Origin: Variovorax paradoxus_P
Lineage (GTDB): Bacteria; Pseudomonadota; Gammaproteobacteria; Burkholderiales; Burkholderiaceae_C
DNA: 64,000 nucleotides
NCBI RefSeq assembly: GCF_050627025.1
Contig: NZ_CP192472.1
Direction: 5' to 3' (one strand)
Position 1 is the stretch's first letter. Every line of letters starts with the position of its first letter. Of the stretch, positions 15,780 through 23,439 are shown piece after piece. Below the pieces are notes generated by a model. The model made no database searches, had not been told where the DNA came from, and saw nothing but the letters and a program-made list of their open reading frames with translations. The translations under genes and the position numbers were made by a program.

Positions 15780-16766
15780 TCAGTCGAGCTGCGCGCCGGA
15801 CTTCTTCACCACCGCGCTCCACTTGGCCGATTCAGCCGCGATGAACTGGCCGAGCTTCTGTGGCGAGGTGTCCGCAGAAGCTTCGAGCCCTTGGGCGGCG
15901 AACATCTGCTTGACCTTGGGCGAGTTCAGCACCTCGGCAAAGGCATGGTTGAGCTTGGCCACGCGGTCCGCAGGCGTGCCGGCCGGCGCCACGATGCCGA
16001 AGAACACGCTCACGTCGTAACCCTTGTAGCCTTGCTCCGAAATGGTCGGCACCTCGGGCAGCGCCTGCGAGCGCGCCACCGTTGCCACGCCCAGCGCGCG
16101 CAGCTTGCCCGCCTTCACATAGGGCAGCGCCGTGAGAATGTCGGTGAAGGTCATGCTCACCTGGTTGCCCAGCAGGTCGTTGAGCGCGGGGCCTGTGCCC
16201 TTGTAGGGAATGTGCTGCAGGTCGGTGCCCGCCATCGAGTTGAACAGCACGCCCGCCAAGTGCGAAGAGGCACCGTTGCCCGACGACGCGTAGCTCAGCT
16301 TGCCCGGGTTGGCCTTGGCATACGCCACCAGTTCGGGCACGGTCTTTACCGGCAGGGCAGGGTTCACCACGAGGATGTTGGGCAGGTAGCCGACCTGGAT
16401 CACAGGAGCAAAACTCTTGACCGGGTCGTAGCTGATCTTCCGGTAGAGGCTTGCGTTGATGGCAAGCGGGCCCGAGGTGCCGAACAGCAGCGTGTGGCCG
16501 TCGGCCTCGGCGCGCGCAACGTATTCCGCGCCGATGTTGCCGCCCGCGCCGGCGCGGTTCTCCACGATCATCGGCTGGCCGAGGCGGTCTTTCATCTCTG
16601 CCGCCAGCGTGCGGGCCATCGCATCCGTGGGGCCGCCGGGCGGGAAGGGCACGACCAGCATCAACGGCTTGGAAGGGAACGGGCCCTGGGCTTGTGCGGC
16701 GGGTGCCGTGGCCAGCAATGCGGTGCAGGCGGCTGCGGCAGCAAAGAAGTGGGTGAGGTGTCGCAA
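15780..16766 (-). CDS. Bug/TctC family periplasmic solute receptor (TTG start)
   Basis: Periplasmic binding protein of the tripartite tricarboxylate/Bug family, 328 residues. A signal peptide (about 1-27, ending AQAQ) precedes the family hallmarks KPLMLVVPFPPGGPTDAMAR, VENRAGAGGNIGAEYVA and HIPYKGTGPALNDLLG. No ATG exists at the proper place; a TTG at 16766 with GGAGA 8 bases upstream gives the correct signal peptide. It sits between an acyl-CoA dehydrogenase (25 bases upstream) and a CoA-transferase gene. No membrane partners are adjacent, as usual for Bug receptors. It probably captures an organic acid that the neighbouring enzymes degrade. Confidence 0.92.
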   Translation of the reverse strand: MRHLTHFFAAAAACTALLATAPAAQAQGPFPSKPLMLVVPFPPGGPTDAMARTLAAEMKDRLGQPMIVENRAGAGGNIGAEYVARAEADGHTLLFGTSGPLAINASLYRKISYDPVKSFAPVIQVGYLPNILVVNPALPVKTVPELVAYAKANPGKLSYASSGNGASSHLAGVLFNSMAGTDLQHIPYKGTGPALNDLLGNQVSMTFTDILTALPYVKAGKLRALGVATVARSQALPEVPTISEQGYKGYDVSVFFGIVAPAGTPADRVAKLNHAFAEVLNSPKVKQMFAAQGLEASADTSPQKLGQFIAAESAKWSAVVKKSGAQLD

Positions 16767-16791
16767 GATGATGTCTCCGTTCTTGTGTGAA

Positions 16792-18513
16792 TCAGGCAAT
16801 GGCTTCGGTGCTGCGCGCCGCGGCGCTGTTCCAGTCCGCAGGCATTGCGTCGGGCGCGAGCGGGTCGCGCGGCAGCACGCGGTGCAGCAGCACCAGCTGC
16901 GCCCACCGCAGGCGCGGTGCTGAACCGCTGCGCGCAGCTTCCCATGCCATCGCGATGGCGCTGGTGCAGTGATAAAGCGCTGATGCCGCCTGGCGCGCGA
17001 GCACGTCGCCGCCTTCGCGCGCGGCGGTTTCGGCCAACGCTGCGGCGCGTGCCAGTGCATCGCGCAGCGCCTGCGCAAAAGCCGGCGCGAGCGCTGCGTC
17101 GCCCAGCAGCTTCTCGCAGTGCGAGCGCAGCACCGGCAGCGAGCCTTCGCGCTTCACCGCGCGGATCACGTCCAGCGCCACGATGTTGCTGGTGCCTTCC
17201 CAGATCGAGCCCAGGTGGGCATCGCGCACCAGGCGCGGATCGCTCCACTCTTCGATGTAGCCACAACCGCCGCGCACTTCCATCGCATCGCCCGTTACCT
17301 TGCGCGCATCACGGCAGGCGCGGAACTTGATAAGCGGCGTGAGGATGCGCAGCAGTGCATACGCGTCGGGCTCACCGGCGTCGGAGCGCGCGAGCGCCAG
17401 CGCCGTCTGGCACACCATGGTGCGTGCCTGCTCGGCCGGCACGCGCAGCTTGTCCAGCTGGCGTTGCATCAGCGGCATCTGGTCGAGCGTGCGGCCGAAG
17501 GCACGGCGCTGCGACGCGATGTATTCGGCTTCGGCCACCGCGCGGCGCATGAGGCCCGCTGCGCGCACGCCGTTCGACAGGCGCGAGTTGTTCACCATGT
17601 CGGCCATCTGCACGAAACCCCGGCCCTCCTCGCCCACAAGGTAGGCGACCGCGCCTTCGAGCCGGATCTCGCCGCTCGCCATCGAGCGGGTGCCCAGCTT
17701 GTCCTTCAGCCGGATGATGCGGTAGCGGTTGAGGCTGCCGTCATCGAGACGGCGCGGCAGCAGAAAGAGCGACACGCCCTTCATGCCCGCCGCGCCGTCT
17801 TCGGCGCGCGCGAGAACCATTGCAAAGTCGGCATCGGGGTTGGAGCAGAACCACTTGTCCCCGGTGATGCGCCAGCTGCCGTCGGCCTCTCTCCGGGCCA
17901 TCGTCGCGGTGGCGGCGATGTCCGAGCCCGCGGCCTGCTCGGTCATGAACATGGCGCCCTGCGCAAGCTCGTCGAAGTCCAGCGAGGTGAGGCGCGGCAG
18001 AAAGCGCGCGACCAGCCCTGCGTCGCCGAATTTCTTGAGCGTGCGCGTGAGCGAATCGGTCATCGAGACCGGGCAGCACAGGCCGAACTCCGCCTGCACG
18101 AAAAGATAGGTCAGCACGTACTTGACCAGCGGCGGCATCTTGCCTTTCCAGCCCAGCGTTTCGTCGCGGTGCGACATGGCGGCCAGGCCGAACTCGCTGA
18201 GCGCCAGGCGTTCCATCTCCACATAGGCCGGGTGCTTGACGACCTTCTGCTCGTCGAGGCCGGTGCGGGTGCGCTGCTTCAGCGTGGGCGGATTGCGGTC
18301 GGCGGTGCCGGCCAGTTCGTCGAGCGGGCCGCCCGCCAGGCCGCCCAGGCGCTCGAAATGCGGCTGCATGTGGGCGCGCAGGTCGTCGGGAAGGTACAGC
18401 GCAAGCAGCCGGTGCAACTCGGCATCGGCGGTGAACAGGTTCTGGCCGTGGCGGTCGGGAATGGGATGGGCGTGCGCGGCTTGCGGCGCGGCGTGTGCGG
18501 CGTTTTCAGGCAT
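16792..18513 (-). CDS. Acyl-CoA dehydrogenase (AidB-like subgroup)
   Basis: FAD-dependent acyl-CoA dehydrogenase of 573 residues, longer than the 380-residue short enzymes and matching the AidB-like group with N- and C-terminal extensions. Seen motifs are GAMFMTEQAAGSD in the middle domain, GDKWFCSNPDADF, RRAFGRTLDQMPLMQRQL and GSIWEGTSNIVALDVIRA in the C-terminal domain. The ATG at 18513 has AGGAG 8 bases upstream. It is first in the operon with the Bug receptor and CaiB transferase, and divergent from a LysR gene across 90 bases that contain inverted repeats. Likely role: oxidation of the CoA ester formed by the operon; AidB itself acts in DNA-alkylation stress, which cannot be excluded. 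Confidence 0.9.
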   Translation of the reverse strand: MPENAAHAAPQAAHAHPIPDRHGQNLFTADAELHRLLALYLPDDLRAHMQPHFERLGGLAGGPLDELAGTADRNPPTLKQRTRTGLDEQKVVKHPAYVEMERLALSEFGLAAMSHRDETLGWKGKMPPLVKYVLTYLFVQAEFGLCCPVSMTDSLTRTLKKFGDAGLVARFLPRLTSLDFDELAQGAMFMTEQAAGSDIAATATMARREADGSWRITGDKWFCSNPDADFAMVLARAEDGAAGMKGVSLFLLPRRLDDGSLNRYRIIRLKDKLGTRSMASGEIRLEGAVAYLVGEEGRGFVQMADMVNNSRLSNGVRAAGLMRRAVAEAEYIASQRRAFGRTLDQMPLMQRQLDKLRVPAEQARTMVCQTALALARSDAGEPDAYALLRILTPLIKFRACRDARKVTGDAMEVRGGCGYIEEWSDPRLVRDAHLGSIWEGTSNIVALDVIRAVKREGSLPVLRSHCEKLLGDAALAPAFAQALRDALARAAALAETAAREGGDVLARQAASALYHCTSAIAMAWEAARSGSAPRLRWAQLVLLHRVLPRDPLAPDAMPADWNSAAARSTEAIA

Positions 18514-18567
18514 GCGTTTGTCTCCTGGTTCGCCGCATTGTTGAATCAGCAACGATCCGTGTCTAAT

Positions 18568-18593
18568 ATCGAATTGGTCTTGTTCGATTCGAT
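18568..18593. promoter_or_regulatory. Inverted repeats in the acd/LysR divergent promoter (candidate LysR operator)
   Basis: ATCGAAT (18568-18574) is the reverse complement of ATTCGAT (18587-18593), with 12 bases between. A shifted version pairs ATCGAA with TTCGAT at 18583-18588. The dyad lies 10 bases before the LysR ATG and 55 bases from the acyl-CoA dehydrogenase ATG, the usual place for LysR autoregulation. Binding is inferred. Confidence 0.5.
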
Positions 18594-18603
18594 CTGCCTA
18601 TTC

Positions 18604-19491
18604 ATGGAACTGCGACACCTGCGCTATTTTTCTGTGCTGGCCGAAGAGCTTCACTTCGGGCGAGCGGCGCGGCGCCTGTCGATTTCGCAGCCACCGCTCT
18701 CGGTCGCCATTCGCCAGCTCGAAGACTCCGTGGGCGCGCGGCTCTTCGAGCGCAACAGCAAGGAGGTGCGGCTCACGCATGCGGGCGAGGCGCTGCGTAT
18801 TTCTGCGCGGCGCCTGTTGCAGCAGGCCGAAGAGGCGGCCACCGAAGCGCGCGACGTGGCAAGCGGTTCTGCGGGGCGGCTGCGCATCGGCTTTGTGGGC
18901 GCCATGCTTTACCGCGGATTGCCACCCGCATTGCGGGCGTTCCAGGCCAGGCACCCGGCTGTGCGCATCACGCTCAGCGAACTTAATTCCGGCATGCAGA
19001 TTTCCGAGCTGCTGCACGACCGGCTCGATCTTGGGTTTGTTCATACGAGCCGCATGCCGCCCGAGCTGCATCACCGCTTGCTGCTGTCCGAGCCCTTTGT
19101 GTGCTGCCTGCCCGCGGGGCATTCGCTCGCGCGCAAGAGGGTGCTGGCGCCGGCCGACCTGCACAGCCAGCCCTTTGTGCTGTTCTCGCGCGAGGCCTCA
19201 CCCGACTATCACGAGCGCATTCTTTCGATTTGCGCCGATGCGGGTTTCCTGCCCGAGGTACGGCACGAGGTGCGCCACTGGCTGGCCGTGGTGTCGCTGG
19301 TGTCGCAGGGCATGGGCGTGGCGCTGGTGCCGCAGGCCATGCGGCACTCGGCGCTGCGCGGCGCCGTGTTTCGCCCGCTCGACCGTGCGGTGGCGCAGTC
19401 GGAAGCCTATGGCGTGTGGCGCGCGGGCCCGTCCAACGTGCTTGTGGAGCGGCTCCTGCAAGGCGTGGCGGAAGCCGCCGCTCAGGCGTAG
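18604..19491 (+). CDS. LysR-family transcriptional regulator of the acd-bug-caiB operon
   Basis: DNA-binding regulator of 295 residues in the CbbR/CatR/BenM-like branch. The helix-turn-helix region is MELRHLRYFSVLAEELHF, ARRLSISQPPLSVAIRQLE, RLFERNSKEVRLTHAGE. The effector domain starts near residue 90 (LRIGFVGAMLYRGLPPAL). Divergent placement against the acyl-CoA dehydrogenase-Bug receptor-CoA transferase operon, with a dyad in the interval, makes that operon its likely target. Regulators of this branch often respond to aromatic acids or their degradation intermediates; which one is unknown. Its end overlaps the convergent kinase gene by 10 bases. Confidence 0.93.
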   Translation: MELRHLRYFSVLAEELHFGRAARRLSISQPPLSVAIRQLEDSVGARLFERNSKEVRLTHAGEALRISARRLLQQAEEAATEARDVASGSAGRLRIGFVGAMLYRGLPPALRAFQARHPAVRITLSELNSGMQISELLHDRLDLGFVHTSRMPPELHHRLLLSEPFVCCLPAGHSLARKRVLAPADLHSQPFVLFSREASPDYHERILSICADAGFLPEVRHEVRHWLAVVSLVSQGMGVALVPQAMRHSALRGAVFRPLDRAVAQSEAYGVWRAGPSNVLVERLLQGVAEAAAQA

Positions 19492-20516
19492 AGCGGCTCT
19501 TCGGCCATTTGTTCGCACTGCTCCTGCAGCACGAGGATCTGGCCCTTCCAGTAGTCGCTGGAGCCGAACCACGGAAAGTTGATCGGGAAGATCGGGTCTT
19601 CCCAGCGGCGCGCGAGCCAGGCGCTGTAATGGATGAGCCGCAGCGTGCGCAGCGGCTCGATCAGCGCGAGTTCGCGGCGATCGAATTCACGGAACTGTTC
19701 GTAGCCGTCGAGCAGGCCCGACAGCTGCGAGGTGCGCTGCGCGCGGTCGCCCGAAAGCAGCATCCACAAGTCTTGCACCGCAAAGCCGGTGCGCGCGTCG
19801 TCCAGGTCGACGAAATGCGGGCCGCCGCCGGGCCGGTCGGTGGGCGTCCACAAAATGTTGCCGGGGTGCACGTCGCCATGCAGGCGCAGTTTGCGCGGCT
19901 GGAACTCCGAGGCCGGCGCATTCACCGCAAGGGCGGTGGCACCGATCATGTCCAGCGCCTCGTTGCAGGCCGCTTCCCATTCGCGCTGCACATCGAGCGG
20001 CACCTTGTTGTTGGCCAGCAGCCAGTCTCGAGAGGCAATGCCGAAGGTCTGCAGGTCGAGCGCGGGGCGCGCCTCGAAGGGCTTGGCACTGCCCACGGTG
20101 TGGATGCGCGCAAGGAACCGGCCGACCCATTCGAGCACTTCGAAGTCGTCGAGCTCGGGCGCGCGCCCGCCGCGGTAGGGGCTCACGCTGAAGGCAAAGC
20201 CGGCGTGGTGGTGCAGCGTGGTGCCGTCGAAGGCCAGCGGCGGCACTGCGGGCACCTCGCCCGCGGCCAGTTCGAGCGCGAAGGCGTGTTCTTCAAGAAT
20301 CTCGGCTTCGCTCCAGCGCTCGGGCCGGTAGAACTTGACGACGACCGCACTGCGGTCTTCCAGGTACACCTGGTAGACACGGTTTTCATAGGAGTTGAGG
20401 CCGGTGAGCCGGCCGTCGCCGTGCAGGCCGAGCGTTGCGAGCGCGTCGAGCACCACGTCGGGCGTGAGGCTCTCGTAGGGATGGGTATTGGCAGGCGCTG
20501 CGGGGGAAGGGGTCAT
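19482..20516 (-). CDS. srkA: Stress response serine/threonine kinase (SrkA/YihE family)
   Basis: Aminoglycoside-phosphotransferase-fold protein kinase of 344 residues. The family features are LNSYENRVYQVYLED as nucleotide loop, VVVKFYRPERW with the lysine that contacts ATP, and catalytic loop LRLHGDVHPGNILW followed by FVDLDDARTG. E. coli SrkA has 328 residues; it counteracts MazEF-linked death and supports survival under oxidative and envelope stress. The gene has no obvious operon partners; it overlaps the end of the convergent LysR gene and lies 33 bases from the DUF2855 gene, which is upstream on the same strand and may be co-transcribed. Confidence 0.9.
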   Translation of the reverse strand: MTPSPAAPANTHPYESLTPDVVLDALATLGLHGDGRLTGLNSYENRVYQVYLEDRSAVVVKFYRPERWSEAEILEEHAFALELAAGEVPAVPPLAFDGTTLHHHAGFAFSVSPYRGGRAPELDDFEVLEWVGRFLARIHTVGSAKPFEARPALDLQTFGIASRDWLLANNKVPLDVQREWEAACNEALDMIGATALAVNAPASEFQPRKLRLHGDVHPGNILWTPTDRPGGGPHFVDLDDARTGFAVQDLWMLLSGDRAQRTSQLSGLLDGYEQFREFDRRELALIEPLRTLRLIHYSAWLARRWEDPIFPINFPWFGSSDYWKGQILVLQEQCEQMAEEPLYA

Positions 20517-20549
20517 GCAGCGATTGTCGCTACCCCCGCGCCGGCGCCC

Positions 20550-21665
20550 TCAAAGCCCGCCGGGTTGCTTGTAAAGCGAAAGGATATGGCCGGTGCGCGG
20601 ATCGCCCCTGCCGGCCAGCACCTGCGCGTAGGCCGCCTGTACGGCCTCGCCGCCGTGGTGGTGCTCGGCGCGCAGCCACGGGTTCTTTGCGTCGCTCACT
20701 GTCGACAGAAAGCTGCGCCAGGCGGACACCATGCGCCGGCCGAACTCGTCCGCACCCCATTCGGCGGTGCGCTTCTTGATTTGTGCGGGTGCAAAGAACA
20801 AGGTGGCGCGCGGGCCCGGCAGATCTTTGCCGGCGCCCTTGGACGAGAGCTGCTCCACATGCGTGCCGCCGATCGAGCAGCTGTATTTGAGATTGGCGAA
20901 GCGCGTGTGAATGGCGCTGCGAAGGCCACCGTTGCCGGCAAAGTCGACGTACACGCAGGGCGTATCGGCCGCAATGCTGTCGAGCGCGTCGTATGTCACC
21001 ACGCGGTCGTAGCAGCCCAGGCTTTCGCAGAAGGCCACGTTGCCGGGCGAGGTGAGGCCGATCACCTCGATGCCTTCGCGCTGGTGCAACTGAAAGGCGG
21101 TGCCGTACGCCGTCTTGCTCGATGCGCTCGACAGCAGCATGGTGCCGGCGCCGAAAAAGTCGTTGTCCGCCATGAAGTCGTCGATCAGCCAAGAGGTGAT
21201 GAACAGCGGGCGCAGCAGCGCCTGCGCGTCTTCCGTCTCGGCGGTGTAGAGCGGGTCTGCGTTGCAGCGGAAATACTGGTTGTAGACCGCGGGCAGCGCC
21301 GCTCGATGCGGCGCGCCGTCGGCAAAGCGCTCCGGCGACAGCCGCTCGGGGCTCAGCACCGCGCTGGACGCCATCGGCCAGTAGCCATAGAGCCGCTCGC
21401 CCACCGCCACGCCCGGGTGCAGCGACTGCACCACGCTCGCGAAGCCCCAAACCGGAATGCTGCCCCAGCCTTCTTCACCCGAAGGGAAGAACTGCCAGTA
21501 GCTCATTGCATCGCCGAACGCGGCGTAGGTGATGTTGTTGGACGTGAGCGCAAAGCTGTCGATGCGAACGCGAACCTGGCCACCGGCCAAAGGCTGGTCG
21601 GTGGCGGTGTGCAGGCGCGAGGCGGCGAGCTCGTCCTTGCGGATCAGGAGGTTGGTGGTGCTCAT
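20550..21665 (-). CDS. DUF2855 family protein (dehydrogenase-like fold)
   Basis: A 371-residue protein of the DUF2855 family, function unknown. The N-terminal part resembles the GroES-like half of medium-chain dehydrogenases (VRVRIDSFALTSNNITYAAFGD, GFASVVQSLHPGVAVGERLYGYWP). A middle part has VIGLTSPGNVAFCESLGCYDRVVTYDAL, similar to a cofactor-binding Rossmann segment but lacking a clean GxGxxG. It could therefore be a divergent reductase. The ATG gives the family's normal length. It is followed 33 bases on by srkA, on the same strand. Confidence 0.8.
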   Translation of the reverse strand: MSTTNLLIRKDELAASRLHTATDQPLAGGQVRVRIDSFALTSNNITYAAFGDAMSYWQFFPSGEEGWGSIPVWGFASVVQSLHPGVAVGERLYGYWPMASSAVLSPERLSPERFADGAPHRAALPAVYNQYFRCNADPLYTAETEDAQALLRPLFITSWLIDDFMADNDFFGAGTMLLSSASSKTAYGTAFQLHQREGIEVIGLTSPGNVAFCESLGCYDRVVTYDALDSIAADTPCVYVDFAGNGGLRSAIHTRFANLKYSCSIGGTHVEQLSSKGAGKDLPGPRATLFFAPAQIKKRTAEWGADEFGRRMVSAWRSFLSTVSDAKNPWLRAEHHHGGEAVQAAYAQVLAGRGDPRTGHILSLYKQPGGL

Positions 21666-21782
21666 GGTGTCGATCGATCTCCACGGTGCGTTGAAGGGCG
21701 TGCGACCACATTAGCCAAGCTTGATGAAAGGCGCTATCGCGTTTGCACCTTGCGCGTCGCCCGTGAGACAACGCCGGCCATG

Positions 21783-21814
21783 AAAAAAGCGCCCCGGCTT
21801 GTGGCCGGAGCGCT
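21783..21814 (-). terminator. Rho-independent terminator downstream of ohr
   Basis: An 11-base stem (21788-21798 with 21804-21814, one mismatch) closes a TTGTG loop. On the minus strand it is followed by six T residues (21788-21783), and it lies 27 bases after the ohr stop codon. A partial T-run also follows on the plus strand. Confidence 0.75.
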
Positions 21815-21841
21815 CTATTTTTCTGCGCACTCGGCGCGGAA

Positions 21842-22267
21842 TCAGGCGATGGTCAGTTCAACGTCGATGTTGCCGCGGGTGGCGTTCGAGTACGGGCAGA
21901 CCTGGTGCGCCGTGTCGACCAGCTTCTGCTTTTGTTCAGCGTCCAGGCCGGGCAGCGTGATGGCGAGCTGCACCGAAATGCCGTAGGCCGCGCCGCCGTT
22001 CGTCGGCCCGAGGGAAACCTTGGAATCGATGGCCACGTCTTCGGGCACCTTCACGCCGATCTTCGGGCCGACGGCCTTCATGGCGCCGATGAAGCAGGCG
22101 GCGTAGCCCACCGCGAACAGCTGCTCGGGGTTGGTGCCGGGCTTGCCCGAACCGGGCGAGCTCAGCTTGACGTCGATGGCGCCGTCGCTGGACTTGCCTG
22201 CGCCGTCGCGGCCGCCGACGGTGTGGGCTTCAGCGGTGTAGAGAACCTTGTCGAGTTTGGTGGTCAT
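21842..22267 (-). CDS. ohr: Organic hydroperoxide resistance protein Ohr
   Basis: Thiol peroxidase of the Ohr/OsmC family, 141 residues, reducing organic hydroperoxides with lipoylated partners. The two catalytic cysteines are C58 in VGYAACF and C124 in AHQVCPYSN; conserved NPEQLFAVGYAAC and SLGPTNGG are also present, and the end VDVEL-type segment is normal. Length is standard. The regulator gene ohrR lies 75 bases upstream on the same strand and the order ohrR-ohr suggests read-through from the OhrR promoter plus possibly its own. A strong terminator follows. Confidence 0.97.
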   Translation of the reverse strand: MTTKLDKVLYTAEAHTVGGRDGAGKSSDGAIDVKLSSPGSGKPGTNPEQLFAVGYAACFIGAMKAVGPKIGVKVPEDVAIDSKVSLGPTNGGAAYGISVQLAITLPGLDAEQKQKLVDTAHQVCPYSNATRGNIDVELTIA

Positions 22268-22342
22268 GGTGATTCCTTTGTGGATGAGGGTGGAGGGAAC
22301 GGTGAAAAAGAGCTTCTTTTTGGATCGAAGCGGAAGAAAACC

Positions 22343-22795
22343 TCAGGCCGCTTTCTTGATGCGGTCGCGCAGCGATTGCATCTGCTGGGTGAGCGAAATC
22401 AGCTCGGGTACGGAGCACTGGGAGGCAGCCATCAGGCACTCGGGCACGTTGGCTGCACGCGCCTTGAGCTTGCGGCCGGCGGCGGTAAGCGTGATGTGCA
22501 CGCGGCGCTCGTCGGCCACGTCGCGCACCCTGGCCACGTAGCCGTTGGCTTCGAGCCGCTTGAGCAATGGGGTGAGCGTGCCGGAATCCAGCGAGAGACG
22601 TTCGCCGAGCGCGGAGACGGTGGGGCCGTCTTGCTCCCAGAGGGCGAGCATTACGAGGTATTGGGGGTAGGTGAGCTGCAGTTTTTCCAGGACCGGCTTG
22701 TAGAGGCGGGTCATGGCCAATGAGGCGGAGTAGACGGCGAAGCAGAGCTGGTTGTCCAGCTTGAGCAATTCGTCTTTGGGTTGGGGGGAGGGCAT
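22343..22795 (-). CDS. ohrR: MarR-family organic peroxide sensor/repressor OhrR
   Basis: Peroxide-sensing repressor of 150 residues, the usual OhrR size. The reactive cysteine is C18 in LDNQLCFAVYSAS; two more cysteines, C120 and C127, near the C-terminus fit the 2-Cys class in which a disulfide forms on oxidation. The winged helix contains YPQYLVMLALW, LDSGTLTPLLKRLE and DERRVHITLT. It precedes ohr on the same strand. An AT-rich dyad about 20-30 bases upstream of the ATG is a candidate operator. The first 60 codons are unusually rich in C-ending codons, including CTC for leucine rather than CTG, matching a compositional shift next to the palindrome. Confidence 0.94.
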   Translation of the reverse strand: MPSPQPKDELLKLDNQLCFAVYSASLAMTRLYKPVLEKLQLTYPQYLVMLALWEQDGPTVSALGERLSLDSGTLTPLLKRLEANGYVARVRDVADERRVHITLTAAGRKLKARAANVPECLMAASQCSVPELISLTQQMQSLRDRIKKAA

Positions 22796-22811
22796 GGGGG
22801 GAATTGTAGTT

Positions 22812-22826
22812 CGCAATTTAATTGTG
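22812..22826. promoter_or_regulatory. Candidate OhrR operator upstream of ohrR
   Basis: CAATT and AATTG flank a single T (about 22814-22824), an AT-rich dyad in otherwise GC-rich surroundings, with another AATTGTA nearby at 22802-22808. OhrR proteins of proteobacteria bind AT-rich dyads containing CAATT/AATTG. It lies 17-30 bases upstream of the ohrR ATG, where it would block transcription. Confidence 0.5.
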
Positions 22827-22861
22827 TGCAATGTAGTTGTTTTGGGTTCAGTTTGGGGGTG

Positions 22862-23427
22862 TGTTCCGGGGCCGGGATTCCGCCCGGCGGCGGACTCACT
22901 TTCTTTTGCTTCGCCAAAAGAAAGTAAGCAAAGAAAAGGCGACCCCACTGTCTGCGACCCCTGCGCTGCGCTACGGGCAACCTGCGGTGCTCAGGTTTCG
23001 CGGGGTCCGCAGAACTCGCTGCGCTCAAACAGCTGCGGCCCTGATCCGCGAAACCCTCCGCTCCTCGGCGCATACAGAGGGGCTTGGAAACCGAGGGGCC
23101 TTTGCTTCGCTCGGCCACCAGGCCACCGCGGCGCTGCGCGCCGCAGTGGTTGGCGTTGGCTGTTGGACTTGGGGCCGAGCGAGAGCGAAGGCTGCTCGCT
23201 CCCCACCCCTTCTGTATGCGCCGAGGAGCGCAGATGGAGGCGGGATCAGGGCCGCAGCTGTTTGAGCGCAGCGAGTTCTGCGGACCCCCGCCGGAGTCGA
23301 GCACCGCAGGTTGCCCGTAGCGAAGCGCAGGGACGCAGACAGTAGGGGTCGCCTTTCTTTGCTTACTTTCTTTGGCGAAGCAAAGAAAGTGAGTCGCCCG
23401 CCGGGGCGACACCCGGCCCCGGAAAAC
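22862..23427. repeat. Large imperfect palindrome (about 0.57 kb) filling the ohrR-ABC exporter interval
   Basis: The left arm (22862 to about 23095) reads as the reverse complement of the right arm (about 23195 to 23427). Long identical blocks are TTCCGGGGCCGGG at the outer ends, AGAAAGTAAGCAAAGAAA, CTACGGGCAACCTGCGGTGC, TCCGCAGAACTCGCTGCGCT and CTCCTCGGCGCATACAGA. The core around 23130 forms a further hairpin (CCACCGCGGCGC with GCGCCGCAGTGG). Open frames inside both arms are symmetrical, have no ribosome site and look like by-products of the palindrome. Apart from the ohrR promoter, this is all that the 644-base gene-free interval contains. No transposase or target-site duplication is visible. 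I infer a non-autonomous intergenic repeat family. Confidence 0.8.
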
Positions 23428-23439
23428 AAACAAACCAAC

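Noticed and set aside
17119..18603. Fusion of a 495-residue leader to the LysR protein
   Set aside because: The leader is antisense to the acyl-CoA dehydrogenase gene; ATG 18604 gives the canonical LysR start.
22837..23438. Several overlapping frames of 70-240 residues inside the large palindrome, on both strands
   Set aside because: They mirror each other because the DNA is palindromic, lack ribosome sites and carry no domain; similar hypothetical proteins in databases would be annotation artefacts of the repeat.
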